Assembly (NCBI GenBank): GCA_963763095.1
Contig: CAVXNR010000015.1
Location: 186,001 to 250,000 of the forward strand
From: CAVUCH01 sp963763095
GTDB taxonomy: Bacteria; Acidobacteriota; Vicinamibacteria; Vicinamibacterales; JAENWD01
Length of the DNA: 64,000 bases
Reading direction: 5' to 3'
The notes under the pieces are model-generated. The model was given only the letters and a program-made list of their open reading frames with translations. It did no database searches and had not been told where the DNA came from. This document shows, in pieces, positions 47,595-56,641 of this stretch. Numbering within the stretch: position 1 is the stretch's first letter; every line of letters begins with the position of its first letter. The position numbers were made by a program, and so were the translations under genes.

Positions 47595-47614
47595 GTTAGC
47601 TTTTCGGTTAGCTA
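47595..47614. repeat. Paired GTTAGCT repeats inside attL (candidate integrase arm sites)
   Basis: GTTAGC at 47595 and GTTAGCTA at 47607 are 12 bp apart and lie 106 bp inside the left core. The motif TTAGCTAA is palindromic. A matching pair lies inside the right core at 58905-58923. Assignment as arm-type integrase binding sites is an inference. Confidence 0.5.
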
Positions 47615-47781
47615 ATCAACCAAGCAATGAATCCGCCCCAGAAGACCACTGGCACCACGATCCACACGACGACATTCACCAGACGGACCGCCCAATCGGG
47701 TTGGTCGTGGGGTGCGTCGCGTACGAGTTCCTGAAGGTATCGGAGGCTGTCCGGCCGATGCAAAAGCAAAGGCAACTCCAA
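47608..47781 (-). CDS. Small single-pass membrane protein
   Basis: A TTG-start frame of 57 codons reads a short soluble part (LHRPDSLRYLQELVRDAP) and a C-terminal membrane segment (LVNVVVWIVVPVVFWGGF) ending LIS. It is the only minus-strand gene candidate near the left end and overlaps the arm repeats. Too short to be certain; the amphipathic-plus-membrane layout supports coding. Confidence 0.35.
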   Translation of the reverse strand: MELPLLLHRPDSLRYLQELVRDAPHDQPDWAVRLVNVVVWIVVPVVFWGGFIAWLIS

Positions 47782-48173
47782 TCGCTCTGGGAGCCATCCA
47801 TCGATGCGTTAATCGGGCGAAGTTCTTCCCCTGGCCAGACGTATCGGGTCGATTCCGAGAGTCGAATAGAGGGGGTACCTGCGATAAACGCCACATCCGC
47901 TCGTAGCGTATGCTTAGGCTTGACAATAGTTGTATTTCGGGAGTAATGTTCCGAGGGCTCGCAACTCAGACGTGCTCGGAGATTAAAGCAGTCTGGGTCA
48001 CTTCGGCTGATGTCGATCTCCTAAACCGACATAGCCGGCTCTGTGGTGTTTAGCGCAGCGAGCGCAGTTCACCCACAGGCAGACGCAATCCGTTGTTTGC
48101 TCTGCCTGTGTGAATTGCGCTCGCTGCGTTTCAGTGTACGGGCCTTTCCCACTCGCGAGCGGGAGAGGCCCAG

Positions 48174-48355
48174 ATGTCCACTGCCACCGCCCCCACTACC
48201 AGCCGCATCGTCACGCTTGCGCGTGCCGGAACGGCTCGAGCGTCAGCTCGAGGCCGCCGCGCAGCGCGACGGCAACTCCTCTGTCTGCAACCATCCGGCG
48301 CCTGATTTGCGCCGGTCTCCGCGCCGAGTCGGAAGCGACGGCGGATCGCCGGTGA
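48174..48355 (+). pseudogene. Ribbon-helix-helix regulator broken by two one-base insertions
   Basis: ATG 48174 gives MSTATAPTTSRIVTL; then the frame must shift to read RVPERLERQLEAAAQRDGNS, and shift again to read LSATIRRLICAGLRAESEAT up to a stop at 48353-48355. Joined, this is a typical RHH/Arc-like DNA-binding protein. Its stop overlaps GTG 48352 of the next gene, as in a coupled phage operon. The region before it, about 47783-48173, has no gene that I can support. Confidence 0.6.
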
Positions 48356-48549
48356 AGACGACCGCCATCGACCGGTTCACGCCCTTCGAGGAGCTGCCGG
48401 AGTTCCTCACCCCGGACGAGTTCCGCGCACACCTAAACCTGACGCGAAATCAGGCATACGACTACCTGCGATCGCTGCCGTGCGTCATTCGATGCGGGCG
48501 GCTGATTCGCGTCCCGAAGTCGGCTCTACGGCCGGAGGCACGCCCATAA
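48352..48549 (+). CDS. Excisionase/AlpA-like helix-turn-helix protein
   Basis: The 65-residue protein holds a winged HTH of the excisionase type (EFLTPDEFRAHLNLTRNQAY, VIRCGRLIRVPKSAL). GTG 48352 overlaps the preceding RHH stop. Such proteins bind att arm sites to direct excision, or act as AlpA-like activators in satellites. It is one of the few intact genes of the element. Confidence 0.65.
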   Translation: MKTTAIDRFTPFEELPEFLTPDEFRAHLNLTRNQAYDYLRSLPCVIRCGRLIRVPKSALRPEARP

Positions 48550-48624
48550 ATGCGGCGAAGGCCGGACGCGCGAGGACAAGTCGCGGCCGGCCCGGTGCCG
48601 AATGCGGAATGGACGCAATCGACA

Positions 48625-49125
48625 ATGAGAAGTGTAGCAGACAACCTCGTAGAGATTGATCGCCCCGACCTGATGAACGTGGGCGACCTCTGGGGCCGTG
48701 GCTGGTCGGTGATTCCACTGCGCCCGCGTGACAAGCGCCCCTCGCTGGCGTCGTGGGCACCGTATCAAAAGCGGCTGCCGACCTTCGAGGAACTCGAGCA
48801 GTGGTTCCTCACGGCGCCGACGGCCAACGTCGGGATCGTCACCGGCATCGTGTCGGGGATCTTCGTGCTCGATTGCGATTCGCCGGAGGCGATGGCCTGG
48901 GCAGAGGAACATCTGCCGCCATGTGGGATGCGGGTTCGGACAGCCAAGGGACTGCACCTGTATTACCCCTACAGCGGTGACCGTCTGGCCAAGAACAAGG
49001 TCCGCACCCGGTTTGCCGGAAGGCAACTGGAACTCGATGTGCGCGCTGATGGTGGCTACGTCGTGGGACCGGGCAGCACGCACCCGTCCGGCGCGATCTA
49101 CACGCGAGAAGGGAGCGCCTGGTGA
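48625..49125 (+). CDS. Prim-pol family primase/polymerase domain protein
   Basis: The 166-residue protein matches the bifunctional DNA primase/polymerase N-terminal (AEP) domain: GWSVIPLRPRDKRPSLASW, GIVSGIFVLDCDSPEAMAW with the DxD metal pair, and GMRVRTAKGLHLYYPY with the catalytic histidine. Start ATG 48625 is in the same frame as an earlier ATG 48550. Its stop overlaps the GTG start of the helicase gene, so the two form a replication pair that primes and unwinds element DNA. Confidence 0.82.
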   Translation: MRSVADNLVEIDRPDLMNVGDLWGRGWSVIPLRPRDKRPSLASWAPYQKRLPTFEELEQWFLTAPTANVGIVTGIVSGIFVLDCDSPEAMAWAEEHLPPCGMRVRTAKGLHLYYPYSGDRLAKNKVRTRFAGRQLELDVRADGGYVVGPGSTHPSGAIYTREGSAW

Positions 49126-50412
49126 ACGCCATCGAGGCGCAGATCGCCAAGGTGCTGCCCGACATCTTCGCGGCCGGCGGCTCACTTCAAACGGTTATAA
49201 GTGAGGCCGATCCCGTCACGCCCCCCGGGCCGACGCACGACACCGCGATCCCCGAGGGGCAACGAAATGCACGGCTCACGTCCCTGGCTGGCGCCATGAG
49301 GCGCGCAGGATTCGACGCGGCGGCCATCGCGGCGGCCCTGCACGTCGTCAACCGGCACCGCTGCCAGCCGATGCTGACACCGTTCGAGGTGGAGCAGATC
49401 GCGGCCAGCATCGGGCGCTATGCGCCGGCAGCAGGCGACCAGCCCGGCGCGGCGCTTATCGGGTTGACGCTGGAGGCGCTCGGCCGTCATCGGTTCCCGG
49501 ACCGCAAGGTGCTCCTGACCAGGGATGACACGCCTGTCTTCCGCGAAGGGCACATCGGGCAGATCTACGCCGAGCGCGGGTTCGGGAAGACGTGGACGAT
49601 GCAGACGCTGGCGCTCATCGCGGCAGTCGGCGGGCAGGCGCTAGGGTTCAGGGCGCCGCAACCGTGCCGTGTGTCGTACGTCGATGGCGAGATGGCGAGC
49701 CAGGAGATTTAGGAGATCGCTTCGACCTCTTGCGTGACCGGTTGCGACATTGCCGAGACAGCGATGCTCACCATCGTCGCTGCTGACTGGCAGGAGCAGT
49801 TTCTTCCACGACTCGACACCGAAGCAGGACAGACCGCCTTGGAACCGTTCATTGAGGCTGCTGACTTCGTGTTCCTCGACAACCGATCCTGCCTCTTTGA
49901 TCCCGCGGGTGAGAAGGACGCCAGTGCGTGGCAAGCCGCACAGGATTGGCTGCTCTCGCTGCGGCGGCGGGGCAAGGCGGTGATGTTGGCGCATCACAGC
50001 AACCGCATGGGCGGCGCGCGAGGACACTCCAAGGCCGAAGACCCGATGAACCTGCTGATCAAGCTGACGCGCCCGGACGACTACTCACAGGACCAGGGCG
50101 CTCGGTTCAACGTGACCTTCGACAATGGCCCGTGGCGCCTATGGGGCGGCCGTGGCCCCGTTCACGGCGCGGCTGACCAGCGACGGCTGGCAAGTGGAAC
50201 ACGACCAGCAGGACTCCACGGTCGGCAAGCTGCGCACGTATCTGCGGCTTGCAGATAACGCTCAGGAGCGGCCACGCTCCGCCAGCGCGGCGATTAGAGG
50301 GGCACGCATCCAGAAGGCCGAAGGGTTGCGGGTCTGGGCCGATCTGCTGAAGCGCGGCGAGATCGCCGAGTTGCCCGATGGCTTCGCACTGCGAGGCAAC
50401 GATGACCACTAG
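49122..50412 (+). pseudogene. RepA/DnaB-like replicative helicase, frameshifted
   Basis: The first part (GTG 49122 to a stop at 49710) reads a primase-linker and the Walker A GQIYAERGFGKTWTMQTLAL with VSYVDGEMASQEI. After a frameshift the next frames read RFDLLRDRL, then IEAADFVFLDNRSCLFD and KAVMLAHHSNRMGGARGHSK (Walker B and H-loop of the RecA fold), then LTSDGWQVEHDQQDSTVG to LPDGFALRGNDDH with a stop at 50412. At least three indels are needed to rebuild one protein of about 425 residues. With the prim-pol, it would initiate replication of the element. Confidence 0.75.
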
Positions 50413-50415
50413 ACC

Positions 50416-50504
50416 GGTTCCCGTGGTTCCGACTGGTTCCGGAACTCCTAGGAACTGCGGAACTGGTTCTCCGGTTCCGGACGTTAGTCCGGGAACCGGG
50501 AACC
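50416..50504. repeat. Cluster of GGTTCC/GGAACC repeats (iteron or operator candidate)
   Basis: GGTTCC occurs at 50416, 50425, 50435 and 50473, with GGTTCT at 50465, and the inverse GGAACC at 50492 and 50499; GGAACT follows at 50441 and 50451. Several copies fall 9-10 bp apart, near one DNA turn. The cluster follows the helicase gene, where a replication origin would be expected. No gene overlaps it. Confidence 0.6.
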
Positions 50505-50638
50505 GGGGGACAGAACCAGAATGTGGCTTGGCGCCAATGGCCCGGTGAGCGCGACGATCTGCCACTACAACCCCACGACCTGCTGAGCGACCTGCCGGCG
50601 CGACGGGATATACCCGTTCGGACGCGCGAGGATGGTCG

Positions 50639-51061
50639 ATGCCGCTAGCGATTCCTCGCCCGTGTCCAACGCCGCGATGCCCGAATGTGGTGCGTTCCGG
50701 GCGCTGCCCAGCATGTGCCGACAAGGCACCGAAGCAGGCCTCCCCTGCTGCGCGCGGGTATGGCAGCCGGTGGCGGGACTACAGCGTATGGTTTCGTTCT
50801 CGGCATCCGCTCTGCGGTCACGCCGAGCCCGGCGCGTACGCATCGACGGCGAGCCGCTGCAAGGCCAAAGGACACATCACGCCAGTGGTCGGATTCACGG
50901 TGAACGGGCGTGGACGCAAGGTGCCGGCTGGCGCGGTGCATCACATCCGCGCTCATGGCGGACCAGACGATCCGTTGTTCTGGGACGCGCTGAACCATGA
51001 TGTCGGTCTGCACTGCGTGTCATGGGCGCGTCATGGACAAGGGCGAGTTGGGAGGCGCTGA
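50639..51061 (+). CDS. Phage HNH endonuclease, C-terminus probably frameshifted
   Basis: The 140-residue protein resembles small phage HNH nucleases encoded just before terminase genes: MPLAIPRPCPTPRCPN, cysteine pairs, and the HNH core VHHIRAHGGPDDPLFW with DALNHDVGLHC. HNH nucleases of this group act with the terminase at cos-type ends. The expected last zinc knuckle (CVSCH) appears as CVSW because of a probable one-base loss near 51020; after it the other frame runs KGELGGAEAGGAARGWYAS. Confidence 0.78.
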   Translation: MPLAIPRPCPTPRCPNVVRSGRCPACADKAPKQASPAARGYGSRWRDYSVWFRSRHPLCGHAEPGAYASTASRCKAKGHITPVVGFTVNGRGRKVPAGAVHHIRAHGGPDDPLFWDALNHDVGLHCVSWARHGQGRVGRR

Positions 51062-51159
51062 GGCCGGTGGGGCGGCAAGAGGCTGGTACGCCTCCTTCTG
51101 CCGACTCGTCCCGAGGGCGCCATTTGAATGAACTCTTCTGGGTGATAGGGGCTGAAACC

Positions 51160-51555
51160 GTGAAAAGAGGTCCGAAGACGGGCAAGGCAGCCCTGGAACG
51201 CGCGAGGCGGAATGAACCCCCGTTGAGCGGGTCTGGGCTGGGCGAGTGCCCCGCCGATGTTGGTGCGGCGGGCCGCGAGTTCTGGAATGACGCAGTGGCG
51301 CACCTGCAGGCCACTGGGCGAGCGAGTCGGGTGTACCGGCATCCGCTGGCGATGGTGTGCCGGCTCATTGAGGCCGGACAGCACGAAGAGATCGGAATCA
51401 ATCGGCTCGAGGCGATTCGGCGTTGGCTCCGTGAGTTGGGACTGACGCCGATGGCTGGAACAACAGACGCGGTACCACGACATGACAACGACGAACCAAA
51501 AACCGGCAAGGCGCGCATCCTCAGCCTCATCGCTCGGAAAGCAGCGAGCGGCTGA
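51160..51555 (+). CDS. Terminase small subunit, P27 family
   Basis: The 131-residue protein has the P27-family layout: a basic start (VKRGPKTGKAALERARR), GECPADVGAAGREFWNDAV, and YRHPLAMVCRLIEAGQHEE. It would recognise DNA for packaging. GTG 51160 is chosen because homology begins there. Together with HNH and the large subunit it forms the standard packaging order. It appears intact. Confidence 0.75.
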   Translation: MKRGPKTGKAALERARRNEPPLSGSGLGECPADVGAAGREFWNDAVAHLQATGRASRVYRHPLAMVCRLIEAGQHEEIGINRLEAIRRWLRELGLTPMAGTTDAVPRHDNDEPKTGKARILSLIARKAASG

Positions 51556-53107
51556 AGTCGTTCGCTTCTTCGAGCACGCGCTCTATCACGGCAAGGGCGG
51601 CAGGCCGGGCAACCGTTCACGCTGGCCGGGTGGCAGCGGCGCGACATCATCGGGCCGCTGTTCGGCGGGCTGCGTCCTGATGGCCGGCGACAGGTACCGC
51701 ACCTGTTTCGTGGAGATCGGGAGGAAGAACGGCAAGAGTTCGCTGGCTGCCGGCGTGGCGCTGGTGCTCCTGTTCCTCGATAACGAGCCGGGTGCCGAGA
51801 TTCTGTGCTTGGCGAGCGACGTGGACCAGGCGCGTGTCGTGTTCGGCGAGTGCAAGCGGCTCGTTGAATCGAGCCCGGAGATTCTGCAGGCGTTCGCACC
51901 GACCGATCTATCGAGATGCCATCGAATACGGCGAGACGGGCAGCGTCCTGAAGGTGATGAGCGCTGACGAGAAGGGTATCCACGGACGCAACCCGCATGG
52001 GCTCGTGATGGACGAAGTCCACACGTTGACGACGCCGAGACAGCGCGAGTTCTTCGCCGGCGCCATGACGGCGCAGGGTGCGCGGTCCAACCCGGTGGCG
52101 CTGCTGATCACGACCGCTGGCGAATCGCGAGAAGGACCGGCTTGGGATCTGCACCGATACGCGGCGGAGATCCGCGCCGGGTCTTCGATCCGATCCGTCG
52201 TTCCTGAGCGTCTACTACGGCTTGCCCGAGGGCGCGGATATGGAAAGACTCGAGCCTGTGGTCACAAGCCAATCCGGCGATGGTTGGCAAGGATGCATTT
52301 CTGTCGCTCGAGTATCTACAGTCCGAGTTCCGACAGGCGGAGGCGATGCCAGCGAAGGAGGCGGCGTTCAGGCGGCTGTATCTCAATCAGTGGCCAGAGC
52401 AGGCTGACAACGCATTCATCGACCTGCAGACGTTCGACACCAGCGCTGGTCATCCAACGACGGAAACCGGGATCAAAGGCCGGCAAGCCTACGGAGGGCT
52501 TGACGTTGGCCGCCGTGAGCGACCTCACGCCGCTTGTCTGGGTTGTGCCGTGTCGGCACACCGAGGGCGCCTGGGACGTGTTCGTGCGGGTGTTCCTGCC
52601 CGAGGCCGCGCTGACCAATTCTCGCAATGCCGATCTCTATCGCTCATGGCGCGACGCTGGTTGGTTGACCCTCACGGCTGGCGAGGTGGTCGATTACCGA
52701 CGAGTGACGGACGCCATCCTGGCCGACGCGCGGCGAGCTTGATATTCGGCGGTTGACTATCGACGCAAAGTTTCAGGGCATCCAGATCGCCACGACACTG
52801 GCAGACCAAGGCGTGCCGGTCACGGAGATGCCCCAAACACACACCGCATTCGCGGCGCCGATGAAAGAACTCGAGCGCTTGATCAAGAGCGGAATGCTTC
52901 ATCACGGAGCGAATCCGATCCTCCGGTGGTGTATGGCGAATCTGGTGGTGAAGGCGGATCACGACGGCGGGTTGAAGCCAGACAAGCGGCGAAGTCACGA
53001 AAAGATCGATGCGGTGGTCAGCTCTGGCGATGGCGCTTGACGGCGTGATTCGGCAGCCGCTACACACCGGGTCGGTCTACGACACAAGAGGCGTGGAGTG
53101 GGTATGA
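51482..53107 (+). pseudogene. Terminase large subunit, broken by many frameshifts
   Basis: Fragments in all three frames follow the order of a Terminase_1 ATPase/nuclease: YRTCFVEIGRKNGKSSLAAG (Walker A), LKVMSADEKGIHGRNPHG and LVMDEVHTL (Walker B), AFRRLYLNQWPEQADNAFI, GRQAYGGLDVGR (nuclease aspartate), LTIDAKFQGIQIATTL and KADHDGGLKPDKRRSHEKID. At least six indels separate them, and a corrected tail (ALAMALDGVIRQPLHTG) ends at 53107. As it stands the element cannot make a functional packaging motor unless these are sequence errors. Confidence 0.8.
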
Positions 53108-53120
53108 GAGGACGGAATTA

Positions 53121-53358
53121 ATGACTACTGCAATTATTGGATGGCTCGTCGCGATGCTCGTGGCGGGCCTGTGGTTGGTGAAGGAGCGCAGGCGTGCCGC
53201 AACGCGCGCTGCGCGGATTGATCGGTTGATCGTGCGGGTTGACCGTCAACTCGCGCTCTGGGCACTGGCGAAGGATCGCCAGGCGCAAGCGTGGATGGCG
53301 ACTGGTCGAGGAGGTGCAAGACCTCCAGGCGCGCGAGGCCGCAAGGGAGCCGCGATGA
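53121..53358 (+). CDS. Small membrane-anchored protein, probably frameshifted
   Basis: The frame starts MTTAIIGWLVAMLVAGLWLV (one membrane segment) and continues with basic helix residues (RRAATRAARIDRLIVRVDRQ). After WMAT a one-base shift would read VEEVQDLQAREAAREPR and stop at 53356-53358, overlapping ATG 53355 of the next gene. Without the shift the frame runs on to 53444 and joins that gene. Function unknown. Confidence 0.5.
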
Positions 53359-53497
53359 GCCGCAATATCCGATTGAGGCCGAGGCGCGAGAGCTACTCTG
53401 ACGGCATCGCCGCGCGGGAACGGCGCGAGGCAGATAGCCGCTGAAAGCGGAGCGCCGCGAACGACTCTATCGGGCCGCCCGTGCGGCCGCAGATTAG
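53355..53497 (+). CDS. Small basic protein, possibly frameshifted
   Basis: ATG 53355 reads MSRNIRLRPRRESYSDGIAA then RERREADSR before a stop. With one base adjusted it would continue LKAERRERLYRAARAAAD to a stop at 53497. It overlaps the previous gene in phage-like fashion. Function unknown. Confidence 0.3.
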
Positions 53498-53517
53498 CTG
53501 GTCGCCGCGCATAGCCG

Positions 53518-53997
53518 ACTGATCCGCCCGTCGAGCGCCTTCGTCGCCATGCCGTTGATCTGGCGCTCGAAGAGCCGGCGATCACGATCCACTGGCTGCA
53601 GCGCGAGAGCGCGACTGAAAAGCTCGTGGCAGGGAGCCTTGCGGTAGCACTGCCGGGACATCGAACCATCATGGCGACGCCGGTCGTGGGCGAGGCCACC
53701 TACGTGGGTCGTCCTGCACGAACTCGGACACATTCGCGCGCCTGATGTCGCCGGGACACTTCAGCGGGAGGCCGCCGCCTGGCGTCACTGTCGCCGCTGG
53801 TCAATTGTCTGGGGCGAAGAGGCCCAAAAGACGATGGTGCGCAGCATCAACTCGTATCTGACGGAACGCCGAACGAACCGCGACGAACCTGCTGGGCGCG
53901 GCGGAGGTCGAGAAGCTGTGCTCGTCGTTCGAGTATGCACAGGAACGGCAGCGACGCGTCGAGCATGGATCTCGGGCGCGAGAGGAAGAACCAATGA
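53518..53997 (+). pseudogene. Zinc metallopeptidase (HELGH) gene fragment, frameshifted
   Basis: One frame reads VDLALEEPAITIHWLQRESA and AVALPGHRTIMATPVVGEATY. A shifted frame continues WVVLHELGHIRAPDVAGTLQ with HELGH at 53717-53731, then EEAQKTMVRSINSYLTERR. This fits a gluzincin such as an ImmA/IrrE-type phage peptidase, but the family is not certain. HELGH is a strong catalytic signature. At least two frame changes are needed to read the whole gene. Confidence 0.5.
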
Positions 53998-54227
53998 ACG
54001 AGAGATCACTGATGAAGGAATATGCGGCCGCTGACCGCAGACACGCCCGATCGCCGCTGACGGATGAAACGCGCGTCGCTCTCCATCGGCTGAAGAAAGG
54101 CGCACGGTGCGCGACCTGCTACGGTCCCGCCGTGCTGGTGCGGGCTGGCGTGCTTCTCTGCGCGGCCTGCGGCAACGTCGCACGGCAGCGGGCGCAGAGT
54201 GGATCGGATGCGCGCACGCGTCGGTAA
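53994..54227 (+). CDS. Small zinc-finger protein
   Basis: The 77-residue protein has CATC and CAAC knuckles (RCATCYGPAVLVRAGVLLCAAC) after a basic helical start (MNERSLMKEYAAADRRHARS). GAGGAAG lies just before ATG 53994. It is likely to bind nucleic acid, as a phage or element regulator; this is an inference. Confidence 0.5.
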   Translation: MNERSLMKEYAAADRRHARSPLTDETRVALHRLKKGARCATCYGPAVLVRAGVLLCAACGNVARQRAQSGSDARTRR

Positions 54228-54268
54228 CCAGTCCCCACTTTCACTCAACAACCAGGAAGGACAGACAC

Positions 54269-54697
54269 ATGCTCGGCAGCACACGCAAAAAATCAGACCC
54301 GCAGATCGTCTACACCGTGACCTCCGACGCGACCGGCCCCGGCTACTCGTTTCCCGCGAACGCGCTGATGACAATCACCCCACCGGTGCCGCCGCGATTG
54401 CTGCCACACATTGCGCGCGTCGATGGGCAAGTACTGCCAGGCGAGCGCGTACTGGAGATCGATGGCAGCACCTTCGAGCTGCATGTTGCTGCGGAGGAGC
54501 GCCGACAGTCGCAGCCGGCGCCGACTCCGGATCGCACGCTAGACCGAAACGAGATCGTGCGCGAGCTATTTCGCGGCGATGAGAGCCAATTCGAGGCCGC
54601 AGATGTCGTGGCGTTCCCCCGCGCCAGCGGGCGGCGCGTCGATAGCCGGCGGATCGTCGCCACCTGGCGTCGACGTGACCTGAGATCGGTGGCGTGA
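54269..54697 (+). CDS. Hypothetical element protein
   Basis: The 142-residue protein starts MLGSTRKKSDPQIVYTVTSD after AGGAAGG at 54254-54260, the best ribosome binding site in the element. It has a beta-rich middle and an acidic then basic C-terminus (GDESQFEAADVVAFPRAS). I do not recognise it. It appears intact. Confidence 0.5.
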   Translation: MLGSTRKKSDPQIVYTVTSDATGPGYSFPANALMTITPPVPPRLLPHIARVDGQVLPGERVLEIDGSTFELHVAAEERRQSQPAPTPDRTLDRNEIVRELFRGDESQFEAADVVAFPRASGRRVDSRRIVATWRRRDLRSVA

Positions 54698-54752
54698 CCA
54701 GATCCTCGCGACCGCAAGTGCTCTGGGTAGGTGATCCGATGGAGCACACATC

Positions 54753-55019
54753 GTGATCGCAGGGGCGCGGTGGCGCGACTGGGCGTGGCCGGTCTGGGCA
54801 ACGATCTGGAAGTGGCTGCCGAAAAGCTGGCGCGCTGAGCGTTGCGATGCGTGCTCGCGTACGTTTCAGCCGACGAAATCGGCCCACTGGCACATTCGAG
54901 CGCGCGGAGCGCCCGCGCGCTGCAGTGCGTGCTGGCGCCGGGCCAGATCGCGCACCCGCGCTACCCGACTGATTCGATCGAGCGAGCCCGGCCTGTGGAG
55001 CGCACAGCGTGACGAGTGA
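54753..55019 (+). CDS. Hypothetical cysteine-containing element protein
   Basis: The GTG-start frame of 88 residues begins VIAGARWRDWAWPVWATIWKW and has cysteines in CDACSRTF and CSACWR, which could bind zinc. It overlaps the start of the next gene. Low certainty. Confidence 0.35.
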   Translation: MIAGARWRDWAWPVWATIWKWLPKSWRAERCDACSRTFQPTKSAHWHIRARGAPARCSACWRRARSRTRATRLIRSSEPGLWSAQRDE

Positions 55020-55251
55020 ACGGGCGCTCTCCTGGGCCGCGTCCGTCGAGCATGAAGTGTTACGGCTCGGCATCCGCACGACGGACTGGCGCCGGTTCAA
55101 CCTGACGGCGTTCTTCCCTGATGAAAGTCTCCTCCGCCGCAGCGCGCTGGCAAACAACAGTGTGGGCGTCCAGACAACCTCTGCAATTCGATTTCGCGAT
55201 AGTGCTGCATTCGTGCGAGGTATACGGTCACAGTCACCGCGAGATCATTGA
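55009..55251 (+). CDS. Hypothetical element protein
   Basis: GTG 55009 opens an 80-residue frame: TSERALSWAASVEHEVLRLG then FNLTAFFPDESLLRRSAL. It overlaps the preceding frame. No family is recognised, and the end may be shifted. Confidence 0.3.
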   Translation: MTSERALSWAASVEHEVLRLGIRTTDWRRFNLTAFFPDESLLRRSALANNSVGVQTTSAIRFRDSAAFVRGIRSQSPRDH

Positions 55252-55840
55252 GGAAATATATCGTTTCGCCGGTAGTAGTGTCCCGCTCGATGCGGAAGCG
55301 GTCGCCACCGATGCGCAGATCAACTGAGGGTCTGTCCATATCGCCCTCATCGGCGCGACGACACTCTCTCTTAAGGTGAGCCGTATTTCACGGTGAAGAC
55401 TGACTCCGCAACACCGGCGCGGGGCTGTTGCTCGCGGATAACGAGGTCAGTTCGAGGAGGAATCATCCAACGCACCGCTGCCGTCATTCCCAGGCGAGCC
55501 ATCCCGTCCGCTGTAGATGGCGCGACACCTCGCGCGCAGTCTCCTAGATTCGGCGACCGTCCGTGGGCTGTCCTCGATGAGGGCACGCCCCTGAGACAAG
55601 AGGCGTTCTAGTCGGCTTTCTAAGGAGTCGTCAAACGTCGGTTAGAGCAACCGCCTTGCCTGATGGGCTTGGCTAAGGCTGCTCAAGAATGCGGGCAGGG
55701 GCTTAGGAAAGCAGAACCGAAGCCACTATACACCCATTCGTGTTCAGCGGAGCTGGTCTTGAGTGCGGCACGATCAGCTAACTGAGACACTACCCAAAAA
55801 CGGTTGCGCTTTACGTGTAGATACGCTCTCGTCGACGCCA
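55252..55840. other. Gene-poor AT-richer stretch within the element
   Basis: No supported gene was found in this 589-base region on either strand. Base composition is visibly more AT-rich than the host. It may hold regulatory sequence or decayed genes. Confidence 0.5.
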
Positions 55841-56029
55841 ATGACGCTCCGACCGACCAACTTCCGGCTCGAATCCGAATTGCTTGATGGATTGCTGGAA
55901 GTAAAGGCGCGTGTCGGGATCTCCGTTTCGGAGCAGGTTCGGCGCGCGATTCGAGCGTGGCTGGATCGACAGGGCGTCACCGGGCTCAAGACGGCGCGCA
56001 AGCGGGCTGCAACCCGCAAGCGCGCCTAG
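55841..56029 (+). CDS. CopG/Arc-like ribbon-helix-helix protein
   Basis: The 62-residue protein reads MTLRPTNFRLESELLDGLLE then ARVGISVSEQVRRAIRAWL, a typical RHH, and ends in a basic tail (KTARKRAATRKRA). ATG 55841 is preferred over the longer start at 55763. It probably regulates element genes or binds DNA near them. Confidence 0.6.
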   Translation: MTLRPTNFRLESELLDGLLEVKARVGISVSEQVRRAIRAWLDRQGVTGLKTARKRAATRKRA

Positions 56030-56113
56030 CAGAGTCAGCAGCGCAGAACCGCCGCCGACGCGCCTACCTGCATTGTCGCACGTAGTCCGTAGCGGCCTCT
56101 TTGGGAGGCCACG

Positions 56114-56356
56114 ATGCCTAACACGACCGCCCCGCCCCTGCCCGACTTTGGACGAGCAAACCTCTTCCGTCGCACGGTGCTCGGCATGACCGATCAGGAA
56201 TGCGATGCGTGCCTGGGGCCGCTCCGCCGATGGCTAGCGACCTGCGACGAGACGGAGGCCGCCGAGCAATCGAAGCCGAAGCCGAAGCTAGACGAGCAAC
56301 GGACCGAGCGCATCCGGCGATTGGGATTCCGCGCGATTCCAGGCGGCTTGCGGTGA
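56114..56356 (+). CDS. Hypothetical element protein
   Basis: The 80-residue protein starts MPNTTAPPLPDFGRANLFRR; GGGAGG lies 8 bases upstream, so the start is well supported. It contains ECDACLGPLRRWLATCDE. Function unknown. Confidence 0.45.
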   Translation: MPNTTAPPLPDFGRANLFRRTVLGMTDQECDACLGPLRRWLATCDETEAAEQSKPKPKLDEQRTERIRRLGFRAIPGGLR

Positions 56357-56392
56357 CGATCGCCGTGCCGACTTCCGGCGGCTGGACGTTCG

Positions 56393-56575
56393 ATGGCGGA
56401 ACTCGTGGCCGACGAGAGTGGCGTGCTCATGCTGTACGAGCCGAGCCGCGCCAAGCGGAGAACGTTCTGTCAGCTTGGAGCCGTGCTGAAGATCGGGTGG
56501 CGCATCGTGGCTGCGTCACCCGAGGAGCGGGCGGTGCTGGATGCTCACGGGTTCGGGAGCGGTAGGGTGCAGTGA
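56393..56575 (+). CDS. Small element protein ending in AHGFGSGRVQ
   Basis: The 60-residue protein reads MAELVADESGVLMLYEPSR and ends AVLDAHGFGSGRVQ. The same ending, LNAHGFGSGRIE, recurs at 57065-57105 after the SnoaL-like gene, so part of this gene has been duplicated. Function unknown. Confidence 0.45.
   Translation: MAELVADESGVLMLYEPSRAKRRTFCQLGAVLKIGWRIVAASPEERAVLDAHGFGSGRVQ
56535..56575 (+). repeat. 41-bp duplicated gene end, first copy
   Basis: This stretch and 57065-57105 share about 30 of 41 bases and the peptide AHGFGSGR, both ending in a stop codon. The copies are 530 bp apart and bracket the SnoaL-like gene. Confidence 0.65.
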
Positions 56576-56641
56576 CGTGGCGTCGAGGTCGCTGATTGTG
56601 AAGGCACAAACCGATTCGGACCATACCTGAAGGGGGTTTTT

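Noticed and set aside
48043..48173. Coding region before the RHH gene in the element
   Set aside because: The frame is open, but the peptide has no family features and the RHH ATG lies at 48174.
55121..55611. Several short frames in the AT-richer part of the element
   Set aside because: No start signals or recognisable peptide patterns; reported as gene-poor instead.
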